DNA of 64,000 bases from positions 134,740 to 198,739 of the forward strand of contig JADKIH010000023.1 of NCBI GenBank assembly GCA_016721305.1, given 5' to 3'. This DNA is from Bacteroidota bacterium (GTDB lineage Bacteria; Bacteroidota; Bacteroidia; AKYH767-A; 2013-40CM-41-45). A program made the translations under genes and the position numbers. The notes under the pieces were generated by a model. It saw only the letters and a program-made list of their open reading frames with translations. It had not been told where the DNA came from and did not search any database. Of this stretch, positions 7,759-16,488 are shown piece after piece. Numbering within the stretch: the stretch's first letter is position 1; each line of letters starts with the position of its first letter.

Positions 7759-9378
7759 ATGTTGTTGAATCTTTTAAATGTTTTGCTTACGCTTTTACAA
7801 ACATTCACGTTTATTGCCGGAAATGTTGTTGATAAACGCAAAAAACCAATTCCAAATGCGATTATAAGTTCGTATAAGTGGAATGGTATAGAAAATTCAA
7901 CACAAACCGATTATAATGGTAGGTTCTCTTTTAAGTGTGAAAAACGAGATAGTATAAAAGTCATAGTTGCTTGTTTTGGGTATTGTATTCTTGATTCAAT
8001 CATCACAAATCCGGAACCTGATGTGTTATTTGTTCTAACAAGTAAGGCGGATAGTATATACTTGAATGATTCAATTCAGAAGGCTTTAGCAAAAGTTCGC
8101 CCTTTAATCATCTCAGGAAAGGTTGTTGGTTCTGATGGCTTTGGCCTACCCGGTGCATTTGTTGGTGTTTTGAAAGATGGGAAGTATTTCTACGCATCAA
8201 GTACTGATATCGATGGTGATTTTCGGTTTGAATACGATTCCATAGATAGTTTGAGGTTTATTGTTAGATCACCTCAATGTTTGCAGATAGATTCAACGAT
8301 TGCCTTTCCGCAGCAAAATCTTCTATTCACCTTAATATATAATGGCCCAATTTATTCACAGATGCCAATCACAGGATTAGGGCCGAGACCCGAATTTAAA
8401 GCAAAAATTAAAACAAGGCTTTCCGGGGAAGTTGTTAATGAACATAAAAAGCCAATTAGTTTTGCCAAGATAGCATCAATCATTAATGGCAAGATAGATT
8501 GGTCTGCTGAAACTGATCGAAAAGGAAAATTTACTTTGCTATGTGATCGTAACGATAGTTTAAGAATCAGAATTAGTAAAATTGGATTTGCAGTATTTGA
8601 TACAACTATAACACAGAGTCGGAAGAAGCATTTGATTGTGCTTAGAAGAGGACTGCATTTAGATGATCACGCTCTATTTGATAATAGCGGTTTAAAAACT
8701 AATATACCAATGCAGTATAAAGATTCGGTTATCCATCAAGGTCGAAAGCAGGATCCTACTAATTTAAAGAATAAGAATGATGTTGAAAGAACCATACTAC
8801 TATCTGAGGGCTTTCAGGTTAACTTAGGCCGCAGTGAAGATTTCAAAAATTTTATTACTTATTCATTATTTATTCTCTCTAAGAATGGTGAAGTAATTTT
8901 CATTGACAGCTCTTTGACGGAATACGATTTTACGGACACACTATATCCGCTAGTTCATAAAATTGGAAAGGAAAAATATGAGCTATGCTTTGCAGTTAAT
9001 GATCGGCCAAACAAAAGTTATCTAATACGATATTTAATTGATACTAATCGAGTCATCAATACGGATACTCTCCCGACATTTATCTGCGGAGAGAGAAATC
9101 TGGATGATGACAATTTTCCGGAATATGCCGGGTTTATTGAATACGCTGAAATTTGGGATAGTGCCGGAGTTGAATTAGCGCCATACAATCCATTACTTTA
9201 TTACGAGCAGACTCCTGACGGAATCAAGCTAGATTCGGCTCTGACAATTTTTCGGAATAAAGTTATTTATGGGGAGTTTTATGGATTTTCATACGATGAA
9301 AAAAGATCCTTTCTGCATTTAGTACAAAGGGAAAGGATTAAAGAGGAAATCGATAGAATAAGGCGAACAACTGACTAA
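7759..9378 (+). CDS. Exported protein with three carboxypeptidase-regulatory-like domains
   Basis: A 539-residue protein with a hydrophobic start (MLLNLLNVLLTLLQTFTFIA). Three beta-sandwich modules of the CarboxypepD_reg type follow, each starting GNVVDKRKKPIPNAI, GKVVGSDGFGLPGAF or GEVVNEHKKPISFAK, at about residues 20-95, 115-190 and 225-300. Such modules occur at the N terminus of TonB-dependent receptors and in surface proteins, but no receptor barrel follows here. The C-terminal 230 residues are unassigned and rich in Asp, Tyr and Phe. It lies 11 nt after the preceding T9SS gene. A cell-surface structural or adhesive role is inference. Confidence 0.65.
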   Translation: MLLNLLNVLLTLLQTFTFIAGNVVDKRKKPIPNAIISSYKWNGIENSTQTDYNGRFSFKCEKRDSIKVIVACFGYCILDSIITNPEPDVLFVLTSKADSIYLNDSIQKALAKVRPLIISGKVVGSDGFGLPGAFVGVLKDGKYFYASSTDIDGDFRFEYDSIDSLRFIVRSPQCLQIDSTIAFPQQNLLFTLIYNGPIYSQMPITGLGPRPEFKAKIKTRLSGEVVNEHKKPISFAKIASIINGKIDWSAETDRKGKFTLLCDRNDSLRIRISKIGFAVFDTTITQSRKKHLIVLRRGLHLDDHALFDNSGLKTNIPMQYKDSVIHQGRKQDPTNLKNKNDVERTILLSEGFQVNLGRSEDFKNFITYSLFILSKNGEVIFIDSSLTEYDFTDTLYPLVHKIGKEKYELCFAVNDRPNKSYLIRYLIDTNRVINTDTLPTFICGERNLDDDNFPEYAGFIEYAEIWDSAGVELAPYNPLLYYEQTPDGIKLDSALTIFRNKVIYGEFYGFSYDEKRSFLHLVQRERIKEEIDRIRRTTD

Positions 9379-9457
9379 AATCAAAGTGATTGTCATCACT
9401 AGGCTTTTTATTAAAATATCGTAGCTTTATTTCCTTATTTCACACACACACAATTCC

Positions 9458-11037
9458 ATGAAACAAAGTCTACTATTGTCGGTATTGGCAATTCTATGCC
9501 AATCGTCATTCGGTCAAGCCGTTTTTCAACATCGTTATTACCTTCCGGATTCAATTTATTATTCAGCTATCAAAACGACGGAGAAAAGTGATGGTCGCTT
9601 TCTTAATATGACGATCAATACGGATTTGTCGCCTGACAAACAAATTCATATATGCGAAACCGATAGTTTAGGTAATCATCAATTGTACAAAGTGTACACT
9701 GATCTGGTTGATTACTCTGAGTATGCCGACATGGACGTATTACCTACCGGAGAGTTTGCCGTAGTTGGGCAGAGTGGTTTAACGGATGCGACGGCTTTGT
9801 TTTTTGATTCGGCTGCTAACTTGACTTCAGCAAAAAATACCCTATCGGTCTGGATTCAAATTTGATTTCAGTTTTTCATTCAGCAAATAATAGTTACGTA
9901 ATGTGTGGCGGACAGAGCCAGCCGCAGAATGCGATTGTTTTGGAAACTGATTATTCAGGAAACATTATTCGGGAAAATGAATACTATGTAAATGCTCAGC
10001 CAACAGTCTTTAGAAACGGAATTTTACTGCGTAACGGGAATCGCTTGTTTTACGGAACTGCAGAAGTTACTTCAGGCACTTTGGTTAAGCCTCAGCTTGC
10101 CATACTTGAAACGGATTCAGTTGGCAATGCAATCTGGGGATTACAAACAGGCGACACATCGGCGACGTTTACACCCAAAGCCGCAATCGAATTGGAAGAT
10201 AGCAGCATTATACTATCCGGACAATTTATTAAAGGAAGCGGATTGAATAGTTTGTATACTTTTCTTGCCAAAATATCTCCAAGCGGACATGTGTTGTGGA
10301 TTCGCAAATATCAGAGTCCTGACTATTTTAGTTTTGCCGATGCTGTTGCAGTGGGCTCAGATCGAATTGTTTTTACAGGTTATACGATTCCTTCTACAGG
10401 CGGTGAAGCTTGCATAATTTGTGTGTGCGATACTGCCGGACATGTTCTTTATACAAGTGGTGTTCATGCCGCTCAATACGGACTGGATGCTGCAGACATA
10501 ACAGCGTGCTCAGACGGATCGGTTTTGATTACCGCTACTAATCCGCTTGGCAATGGTTTTTACTACCGTTGTATGTTAAAAACAGATACGCTCTTTCATG
10601 TAAAATGCGATGAGCAGCCGGAGCAGTTTACAGATACGCTTATTGGTTTTTATGAGAGTACAGGCTACATCCAGGTTTCGACTTTTGTGAGTCCGGTGAA
10701 TATTTCACTCGGGAATTTTCCGGTAACAAGCCCTAATGCGATTAAGTCAAATGCCTGTGATCCGAATTATATTGCCAACTTGAATTCAACGAATTCAAAG
10801 CTCTTAGGATATTTTACGAATGATGGTCTGAATCTTCAATTCAACAATGACGAGTCAGCGAAGTATGATTTCATCTTACTGGATCTGTCAGGAAGAGTAA
10901 TCTTACGTCGAAATCTTTCAACAATGTCCGGTGAAAATCGTTTGCTGATCCCGATGGAAGCGCTTCCTTCAGGTGTCTATATTGCGCAACTATTTTCAAC
11001 GAAGCAATCGATGCTTTGTAAAATTGTCGCAGAATAA
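9458..11037 (+). CDS. T9SS-secreted protein, frameshifted
   Basis: Two overlapping frames (9458-9865 and 9862-11037) are parts of one gene. The first has a signal peptide ending QSSFGQ. Adding one A to the six-A run at 9832-9837 lets it continue as AKKYPIGLDSNLISVFHSAN straight into the second. The restored protein is about 526 residues, with propeller-like repeats (ILETDSVGNAIWG, LAKISPSGHVLWIRKY) and a T9SS sorting tail (FILLDLSGRVILRR to SMLCKIVAE). I infer a sequence error rather than a true lesion, because both halves look intact. Confidence 0.75.
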
Positions 11038-11077
11038 TCGCAAGATAGTTGTAAAGTAAAAATCAGACAAAACATAT

Positions 11078-11428
11078 ATGTACGGAGACCAGGGTTGGCC
11101 AAAAGAATTAGATGCTCTCATCGCAGCGCCGGAGCATCATAAATTATTATTTGAAAACGAAAAAGTCAGAGTCCTTGACACGCATATTCCACCCGGAGAA
11201 ATCACCAATGTGCATACTCATCAATGGCCGGCAACGGTTTATTATGTCAGCTGTTCGGATTTTATCCGATACGACGATCATGGAGTAGAGCTTGTCGATT
11301 CCCGCAAGTTATCGTCTAATCCGCTACCGGGAACCTCAGCCTGGTCAGGGTCATTACCGCCGCATGCTTTGAAAAATGTCGGCAAAGTCGATTTGCACGT
11401 AATTCGTGTAGAGATAAAGGGGGCATAA
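11078..11428 (+). CDS. Small cupin-fold protein
   Basis: A protein of 116 residues with a single cupin barrel: the first motif region is IPPGEITNVHTHQWPATVYYV, with two His as likely metal ligands, and the second region is LPPHALKNVGKVDLHVIRVE. No signal peptide is present, so it is cytoplasmic. Small stand-alone cupins of this kind often lack a known substrate. It begins 40 nt after the preceding secreted protein, and no functional link is visible. Confidence 0.65.
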   Translation: MYGDQGWPKELDALIAAPEHHKLLFENEKVRVLDTHIPPGEITNVHTHQWPATVYYVSCSDFIRYDDHGVELVDSRKLSSNPLPGTSAWSGSLPPHALKNVGKVDLHVIRVEIKGA

Positions 11429-11482
11429 ATATCACTAGCTTTACAAATGAAAATTTGGATTAAATCCTAAAATCAAATAAGA

Positions 11483-12829
11483 ATGAAACCAAAATCTCTA
11501 CTTACCATCTCCGCTTTATTACTCGGCCTGAACACAGGCTTTGCTCAATTTATTGTAAAGAGCACTTTCATGGAAACGACCGGCGTTTCAAATCAAGGCC
11601 TTGTTGCAGGTTATTACGCACAGGGTGGTGTTTATTCGCTTTGGAATCCGGATTCGGCAACGACGAGAGACATTGATGGACTTGCGCCCGGCTTCGGAGT
11701 AGGAGGGCAAGCACGTTTTTCCGACGATGGAACATTTTTATGCGGAACAAGTCGCGCTGCAGCCGGAGCCGAAATGTCGAGATTCGATTATTCAACAGGC
11801 CTATGGACGACGTTAGGAAGTTTGGGTTTTCCGGTAGATAGTACATTTAGCGGAGGCTATGGAATTTCAGGAGATGGCAATACAGTTGTAGGAAATTCAT
11901 GGGCCGATACAACAGGTGGGCATGCATATACACATGCCGTTGCATGGAATCCGATTGAGGGCGTGATGGATTTAGGAAGCTTGTTTTCGGCCAACTGGAC
12001 AAGTGCTCGTGCAAATGCTGTAAGTGGTGATGGTAACATAGTAGTAGGCTGGCAGGATTTCAATGGTCCATGGAAATCGGCTGTATGGAGAAAAGATCCT
12101 GCAGGCGGTTATTTTGCGAATGAGTATTTGCTGATCGACACAAATGGCAGTGCGACCGATGAGTTCAATCAGTTGGGAGAATGCTCAGCAGTTTCTTCCG
12201 ACGGGAATTGGATTGGCGGTTACGGCGATTATGCAAATAATGGTGAGCCGTGGATTTGGAGTCAGTCAACCGGCGTCATCAATTTAGGATTGTTACCCGG
12301 TGCATTGTCCGGGAACGTAGCAGGAATTAGTTCCGATGGTTCTGTCGTTGTAGGTTGGCAAGATGGTTTCTTCGGCGATCCGCAACAGCCGTTTATCTGG
12401 ACACCGACAGGCGGGATGAAAAACCTCAACGATTACATCAACTACGATTTAGGTTATTCAACAGGGACGAATCAAATTTACACGGCAAATTGTATGTCGT
12501 CGAACGGCGAGTATGTAGCCGGTTTCGGTGTAGACACATCAAATTTCTCTTACTTTGCTTATCGTGCGCATTTGGTACCGTCGACCGGAGTTGATGAGCT
12601 ACATTCCGCTTCGATCAGCGTTTATCCTAATCCTGCCGCGAATAGCATTCGAATTATCAATACGGATAAATCAACGCTGACGATAGTTAGTTTGGAAGGT
12701 AAGATCGTTTACAAAACAGAGGTAATTGGAAATGCAACTATTGATGTATCAAAATTTGCAAAAGGCATATATCAGATCAATCTGGAATCGGGAGCTTCGA
12801 TTCGAAGGGGGAGATTTGTGAAGGAGTAA
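11483..12829 (+). CDS. T9SS-secreted HAF-repeat protein
   Basis: This 448-residue protein has a signal peptide (ending NTGFAQ), followed by HAF-type repeats with the recurring signature (A/G)-(V/I)-S-x-D-G-(N/S)-x-V-V-G, for example GISGDGNTVVGNSW, AVSGDGNIVVGW and GISSDGSVVVGW, at about residues 120-310. The C-terminal sorting domain (SISVYPNPAANSIRI to GRFVKE) is typical of T9SS type A cargo. The role is unknown. A strong hairpin terminator follows directly. Confidence 0.8.
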   Translation: MKPKSLLTISALLLGLNTGFAQFIVKSTFMETTGVSNQGLVAGYYAQGGVYSLWNPDSATTRDIDGLAPGFGVGGQARFSDDGTFLCGTSRAAAGAEMSRFDYSTGLWTTLGSLGFPVDSTFSGGYGISGDGNTVVGNSWADTTGGHAYTHAVAWNPIEGVMDLGSLFSANWTSARANAVSGDGNIVVGWQDFNGPWKSAVWRKDPAGGYFANEYLLIDTNGSATDEFNQLGECSAVSSDGNWIGGYGDYANNGEPWIWSQSTGVINLGLLPGALSGNVAGISSDGSVVVGWQDGFFGDPQQPFIWTPTGGMKNLNDYINYDLGYSTGTNQIYTANCMSSNGEYVAGFGVDTSNFSYFAYRAHLVPSTGVDELHSASISVYPNPAANSIRIINTDKSTLTIVSLEGKIVYKTEVIGNATIDVSKFAKGIYQINLESGASIRRGRFVKE

Positions 12830-12853
12830 GATTTAAGTAGAAAATTTTAATCG

Positions 12854-12913
12854 CCGCCCTATAATACACTTCTTGATTTTATGTTGAGGAGTGGATTATA
12901 GGGCGGTTTTTTT
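12854..12913 (+). terminator. Rho-independent terminator
   Basis: The arm CCGCCCTATAATACACT (12854 onward) pairs with GTGGATTATAGGGCGG, which ends at 12906, and is followed by seven T. The long strong stem and T run make this a convincing terminator for the HAF-repeat gene. Confidence 0.8.
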
Positions 12914-12980
12914 CAAAAATTTGGTGAATTTATTCAATATTCTGTTTTATTGGAAAGGCGTTGTTAATTACCTGCATGAT

Positions 12981-13127
12981 GTGTTCGACATTTTGCTTTT
13001 AGGAGGGGGGCGTGTTATTTCTCTACGGGGTCTCTGCGAGATGACATGCGAGATGACGTGCGAGAAGATGGTGATTGGGGAGGAAGGAGAGAACAGAAGT
13101 ACGGCTACCGGATGTCTGCGACATTTC
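12981..13127 (-). repeat. Repeat family B, copy 1 (inverted orientation)
   Basis: This stretch is the reverse complement of the sequence at 13535-13800. It contains GTCGCAGACATCCGGTAGCC, the ACTTCTGTTCTCTCCTTCC block, a GTCATCTCGC block, AGAGACCCCGTAG and the final CCTCCTAAAAGCAAAAT. Together with copies 2 and 3 it brackets a decayed GIY-YIG nuclease gene. Confidence 0.8.
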
Positions 13128-13163
13128 GCTTTTGGGAAACGTTGAGAAAGTTTTGACAGAGCT

Positions 13164-13442
13164 TCAAACAACGTAAAAGTGTAAGTAAGGATTACGAGAT
13201 TTGATGAGGGCTAATTTGTTATCGTGGCTCAGTTTTTGACTTCTTTTTCCCTTTTGATAGCTTCGAGGATGGAGGTGAAGGTTTCGTAATAAATTAATTT
13301 ATAGCAATAGTAGGAGCCTGTGAAGGTCTTTTTTTATTCCTCTCTGCTTTTCATGTTCTCTAACACGTCGTTGCAAATTATTTGTGACACCTGTGTAAAG
13401 AACATTTCTATCGTGATTTGTTAAAATATAAACGTAGAACAT
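13164..13442 (-). pseudogene. GIY-YIG endonuclease family relic
   Basis: Reading leftward from the ATG at 13442 gives MFYVYILTNHDRNVLYTGVT followed by NNLQRRVREHEKQRGIKK, which is the GIY-YIG nuclease core. After the T run at 13329-13335 (A on the coding strand) the frame is lost. One base removed there restores FTGSYYCYKLIYYETFTSIL, EAIKREKEVKN. An in-frame TGA stands where the family has Trp, and a further indel near the end precedes LALIKSRNPYLHFYVV. With at least two frame changes and a nonsense codon it is probably decayed, although part of the damage could be sequence error. It sits between inverted and direct copies of repeat family B. Confidence 0.75.
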
Positions 13443-13534
13443 TTCACAAATATCCAACTATTAAAACTTCTATGCATCCAACAAATGCAGGTGATTTTAT
13501 GATGATAAATTAATCCGCCTTCTAAATTGCCAAA

Positions 13535-13655
13535 TGTCGCAGACATCCGGTAGCCGTACTTCTGTTCTCTCCTTCCTTCCCCAAAATCAAAATACAGCAT
13601 GTCATCTCGCAGAGACCCCGTAGGGAATTAACACGCCCCCTCCTAAAAGCAAAAT
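13535..13655 (+). repeat. Repeat family B, copy 2
   Basis: A 121-bp unit from GTCGCAGACATCCGGTAGCC to AAGCAAAATT. It lies in direct tandem with copy 3 and is inverted relative to copy 1 at 12981-13127. It has no coding character. Confidence 0.8.
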
Positions 13656-13800
13656 TGTCGCAGACATCAGGTAGCCGTACTTCTGTTCTCTCCTTCCTTC
13701 CCCAAAATCAAAACACGACACGTCATCTCGTCATCTCCCATGTCATCCGCCTTGGCGGACCCCGTAGGGAATTAACACGCCCCCTCCTAAAAGCAAAATT
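13656..13800 (+). repeat. Repeat family B, copy 3
   Basis: A 145-bp unit with the same ends as copy 2 but with an extra segment in the middle that contains the palindrome ATCCGCCTTGGCGGA at 13745-13759. That 15-mer also occurs at 42245-42259 inside a different repeat element, which suggests that the families recombine or share a module. Confidence 0.8.
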
Positions 13801-13907
13801 GTCGAACACATCCCACAACCAGAACTTCCCCTACCCACAATCCCCAAAAATTCCCTATTTTTCTTCCACCATTAAACAACATCCATTTAACTTCAACTGA
13901 GATAAAG

Positions 13908-14145
13908 ATGCCATCAGGAATCATCGGAGCAGTTCTCGAACTCATCGGAGAGTTTTTTGGCGAAATCGTAATTGACAAGTTAATCCGCCCTATATTTTAT
14001 TACACCGGCGTTGGCCTCCGAAAACTCTATTATCGCAACAACAAAACTTTAGCTGAAATAAAAAAAACGTCTTGGTAACACCACCTATGGAGTATTCTTC
14101 TGGGTTTTTATTATAGGACTGGCATTTGCAATTCGATTTCATTGA
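13908..14145 (+). CDS. Small membrane protein, frameshifted
   Basis: The ATG at 13908 gives MPSGIIGAVLELIGEFFGEI, then VIDKLIRPIFYYTGVGLRKL, and stops at 14078 after 56 residues. Removing one A from the eight-A run at 14060-14067 extends it as KRLGNTTYGVFFWVFIIGLA, FAIRFH to a stop at 14143-14145, about 78 residues with a clear C-terminal membrane helix. The pattern (amphipathic start, YYTG, LRKLYYRN, terminal helix) resembles short membrane proteins common in this phylum. Function unknown. Confidence 0.55.
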
Positions 14146-14227
14146 AGTCCGTCAAAAAAATTATTATTATTGTACTAAAACCCTTGGCAATTCATCACCA
14201 AAAGAAAAAAATAGAAAGAGCCAATTT

Positions 14228-14410
14228 CTAATTACTAATTACTAATTACTAATTTCTACTTACTACTTACTACTTACTACTTACTACTTACTACTTACTA
14301 CTTACTACTTACTACTTACTACTTACTACTTACTACTTACTACTTACTACTTACTACTTACTACTTACTACTTACTACTTACTACTTACTACTTACTACT
14401 TACTACCTAC
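14228..14410 (+). repeat. TACTTAC heptanucleotide tandem tract
   Basis: Four diverged units (TAATTAC/TAATTTC) lead into about 22 near-perfect copies of the 7-bp unit TACTTAC, ending TACCTACCACC directly in front of the ATG at 14416. Seven-base units change spacing by 7 nt, and the tract occupies the position where the promoter or leader of the DUF1801 gene would be. Related heptamers occur at 23937-24172 and 28475-28660. Confidence 0.95.
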
Positions 14411-14415
14411 CACCA

Positions 14416-14832
14416 ATGTCCGAAAACAAAACCAAAGAAACCAAAGCAAGCGTTGCCGCCTTCGTAACGAAAATTACTGATGCAAAGAAGCGCGCCGATT
14501 TTTCAACCATCATGGATCTTGTAGCAAAATCGACAAAGATGGAACCTAAGATGTGGGGTACGGCCATCGTCGGCTTCGGAAGTTATCATTATGTTTACGA
14601 GAGTGGTCGTGAAGGTGATGCTCCGCTTTTTGGAATGGCAGCACGATCAAATTCAATCACGTTTTATCTTTCATCAAGTTTTGAAAAGCGTGATGAATTG
14701 CTGGCGAAGCTCGGGAAGCATACAAGCAGCAAAGCCTGCATTCATATAAAGAAGATTGAAGATATCGACACTGCAATTCTCCTCAAAATGGTGAAGAGCT
14801 CGATGGATCATATTCGAAAAATGCATAAATGA
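14416..14832 (+). CDS. DUF1801 domain protein
   Basis: The protein has 138 residues. The DUF1801 (YdhG-like) fold is recognised from KRADFSTIMDLVAKSTKMEP, MWGTAIVGFGSYHYVYESGR, FGMAARSNSITFYL and the C-terminal KACIHIKKIEDIDTAILLKM pattern. These are small cytoplasmic proteins of unknown biochemical role, sometimes called iron-chaperone- or frataxin-like. The start codon follows the heptanucleotide tract by only a few bases, so its leader consists of repeat DNA. A short hairpin terminator lies 85 nt downstream. Confidence 0.85.
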   Translation: MSENKTKETKASVAAFVTKITDAKKRADFSTIMDLVAKSTKMEPKMWGTAIVGFGSYHYVYESGREGDAPLFGMAARSNSITFYLSSSFEKRDELLAKLGKHTSSKACIHIKKIEDIDTAILLKMVKSSMDHIRKMHK

Positions 14833-14917
14833 TAAGCGTCGACTGTTATATTCAGAAGTCATGCTTTTTTCTGCCTTATGTAGACTACTTCTTTTTAAAT
14901 AATTCTGTTTTGCAAAT

Positions 14918-14935
14918 ACGGGTTGCCCCGTTTTT
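14918..14935 (+). terminator. Short terminator-like hairpin
   Basis: ACGGG, TTGC loop, CCCGT, then a T run (14931-14935). The stem is only 5 bp but GC-rich and followed by T, between the DUF1801 gene and the MBOAT gene. Confidence 0.45.
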
Positions 14936-15058
14936 CGTTATTGCTACGAGTGGCTAAAGTGCTCTTTTTTATTTCCTTCTCCATTCAAAACACGTTAATT
15001 GGAATGGGTTTTCAATAAAGAATTTATATATCTTGCGATTCTATTTTTAAGAGAAAGA

Positions 15059-16486
15059 ATGGTCTTTAGTAGCATCATATTCTTATTGTACTTCTTGCCG
15101 GCGTTCTTACTGACGTATTATCTAATTGATAAGAGGTACAAAAACATTGCGATACTGGCATTCAGCATCTTCTTTTATAGCTGGGGTGCTCCCAAATTTA
15201 TTTTCGTGATTTTAGGAACTACTCTGATCGATTTTTTTCTGGTCAGACTGATGGCAGAAACATCAACCAGGTTGCGTCGGCGCATTTTGCTTACTATTTC
15301 GGTTTCCTTGAATTTAGGCCTTCTGTTTTATTTTAAGTACTCAAATTTTTTTATTGAAAACGTAAACGGATTGCTGTCGGTTTTCGGATCTAAACATATA
15401 AATTGGACGAAGCTGGTTTTACCTATCGGTATTTCATTTTATACTTTTGAAACGATTACATACGTTGTTGATGTTTATCGAGGCGTTCATAAGCCATTGA
15501 AGAATTTTTGGGATTATCAGTTGTACATTATCTTATTCCCTAAACTGATTGCCGGCCCGATTATCCGTTATCATGATCTGGCAGATCAAATAACAGATCG
15601 TTCAGCGAATGAAACGGTGGATAATCGGCTGACCGGTTTTTACCGCTTTGTTATCGGATTGGCCAAAAAAGTACTTATTGCAAATCACATGGGGCTGCTG
15701 GCAGATTCTGTTTTTGCCGGAGACTACTCTCAGCTGAATACCTATTCTGCGTGGATGGGAATATTAGCCTATACATTTCAGATTTACTTTGATTTTTCAG
15801 GGTACTCTGATATGGCGATTGGAATTGGGAAAATGATTGGATTCCGTTTTCCTGAAAACTTCGACAATCCGTATGTATCCAGGAGCATCACTGAATTTTG
15901 GCGACGCTGGCACATTTCATTAGGGTCGTGGATGCGAAACTATTTGTACATACCTCTCGGCGGAAACAAAGTTGGGAGTAAGCGTCGATTGTATTTTAAT
16001 TTATGGTTTGTGTTTCTTGCTTCGGGTTTATGGCATGGAGCATCATGGAGTTTTATACTTTGGGGCGCCTATCATGGCTTGTTCCTGGTGCTAGAACGAA
16101 TATTCCTGCTGAAATTCTATGAAAGGATTGGAAAATTCTTAAGTACTCTATTTACCTTCCTTGTTGTTTTAATCGGCTGGGTGTTTTTTAGAGTTGAGCG
16201 AGTTGCTGATGCTTTTGCGTATCTCAAAAAAATGTTTTCGGTATCACTATATAAGAACACATTTAACTTTAACACGGAATACTATGTGTTTTTAGGCCTG
16301 GCTCTTGTTTTTGCTTTCTTTACTTACGGTTCGAAGGGAAGGAAGATCATGGAAGGCGTTTATTTCGGGAATTACTCACTGAAGAAACACTTTGCGATGA
16401 CTCTTGTTGTCGTCCTCTTGTTTATTATATCTGTCAGTTCAATTACTTCTTTTGGTTTTAATCCATTCATTTACTTCAGATTTTAG
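15059..16486 (+). CDS. MBOAT family membrane O-acyltransferase (AlgI-like), module 1
   Basis: A multispanning membrane protein of 475 residues from the ATG at 15059 (MVFSSIIFLLYFLPAFLLTY). The upstream TTG at 14999 is less likely because the paralog at 45814 starts at the same point. MBOAT hallmarks are present: KLIAGPIIRYHDL, QIYFDFSGYSDMAIGIGKMI, FWRRWHISLGSWMRNYLYIP with His285, and GLWHGASWSFILWG with the invariant His326. AlgI-type MBOATs move acyl groups across the membrane to an extracytoplasmic SGNH partner that O-acylates a polysaccharide. That partner follows 2 nt downstream. The polymer modified is unknown. There are no glycan-synthesis genes nearby. Confidence 0.9.
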   Translation: MVFSSIIFLLYFLPAFLLTYYLIDKRYKNIAILAFSIFFYSWGAPKFIFVILGTTLIDFFLVRLMAETSTRLRRRILLTISVSLNLGLLFYFKYSNFFIENVNGLLSVFGSKHINWTKLVLPIGISFYTFETITYVVDVYRGVHKPLKNFWDYQLYIILFPKLIAGPIIRYHDLADQITDRSANETVDNRLTGFYRFVIGLAKKVLIANHMGLLADSVFAGDYSQLNTYSAWMGILAYTFQIYFDFSGYSDMAIGIGKMIGFRFPENFDNPYVSRSITEFWRRWHISLGSWMRNYLYIPLGGNKVGSKRRLYFNLWFVFLASGLWHGASWSFILWGAYHGLFLVLERIFLLKFYERIGKFLSTLFTFLVVLIGWVFFRVERVADAFAYLKKMFSVSLYKNTFNFNTEYYVFLGLALVFAFFTYGSKGRKIMEGVYFGNYSLKKHFAMTLVVVLLFIISVSSITSFGFNPFIYFRF

Positions 16487-16488
16487 CG

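Noticed and set aside
12891..13145. An 84-codon + strand frame with a hydrophobic start
   Set aside because: It starts inside the terminator hairpin and runs through repeat B copy 1; the sequence is not protein-like.
13655..13900. An 81-codon + strand frame in the repeat island
   Set aside because: It lies inside repeat B copy 3 and the spacer, with low-complexity composition and no family features.
14228..14410. A CRISPR array
   Set aside because: Units are 7 bp with no spacers, and no cas genes are nearby; it is a tandem repeat.
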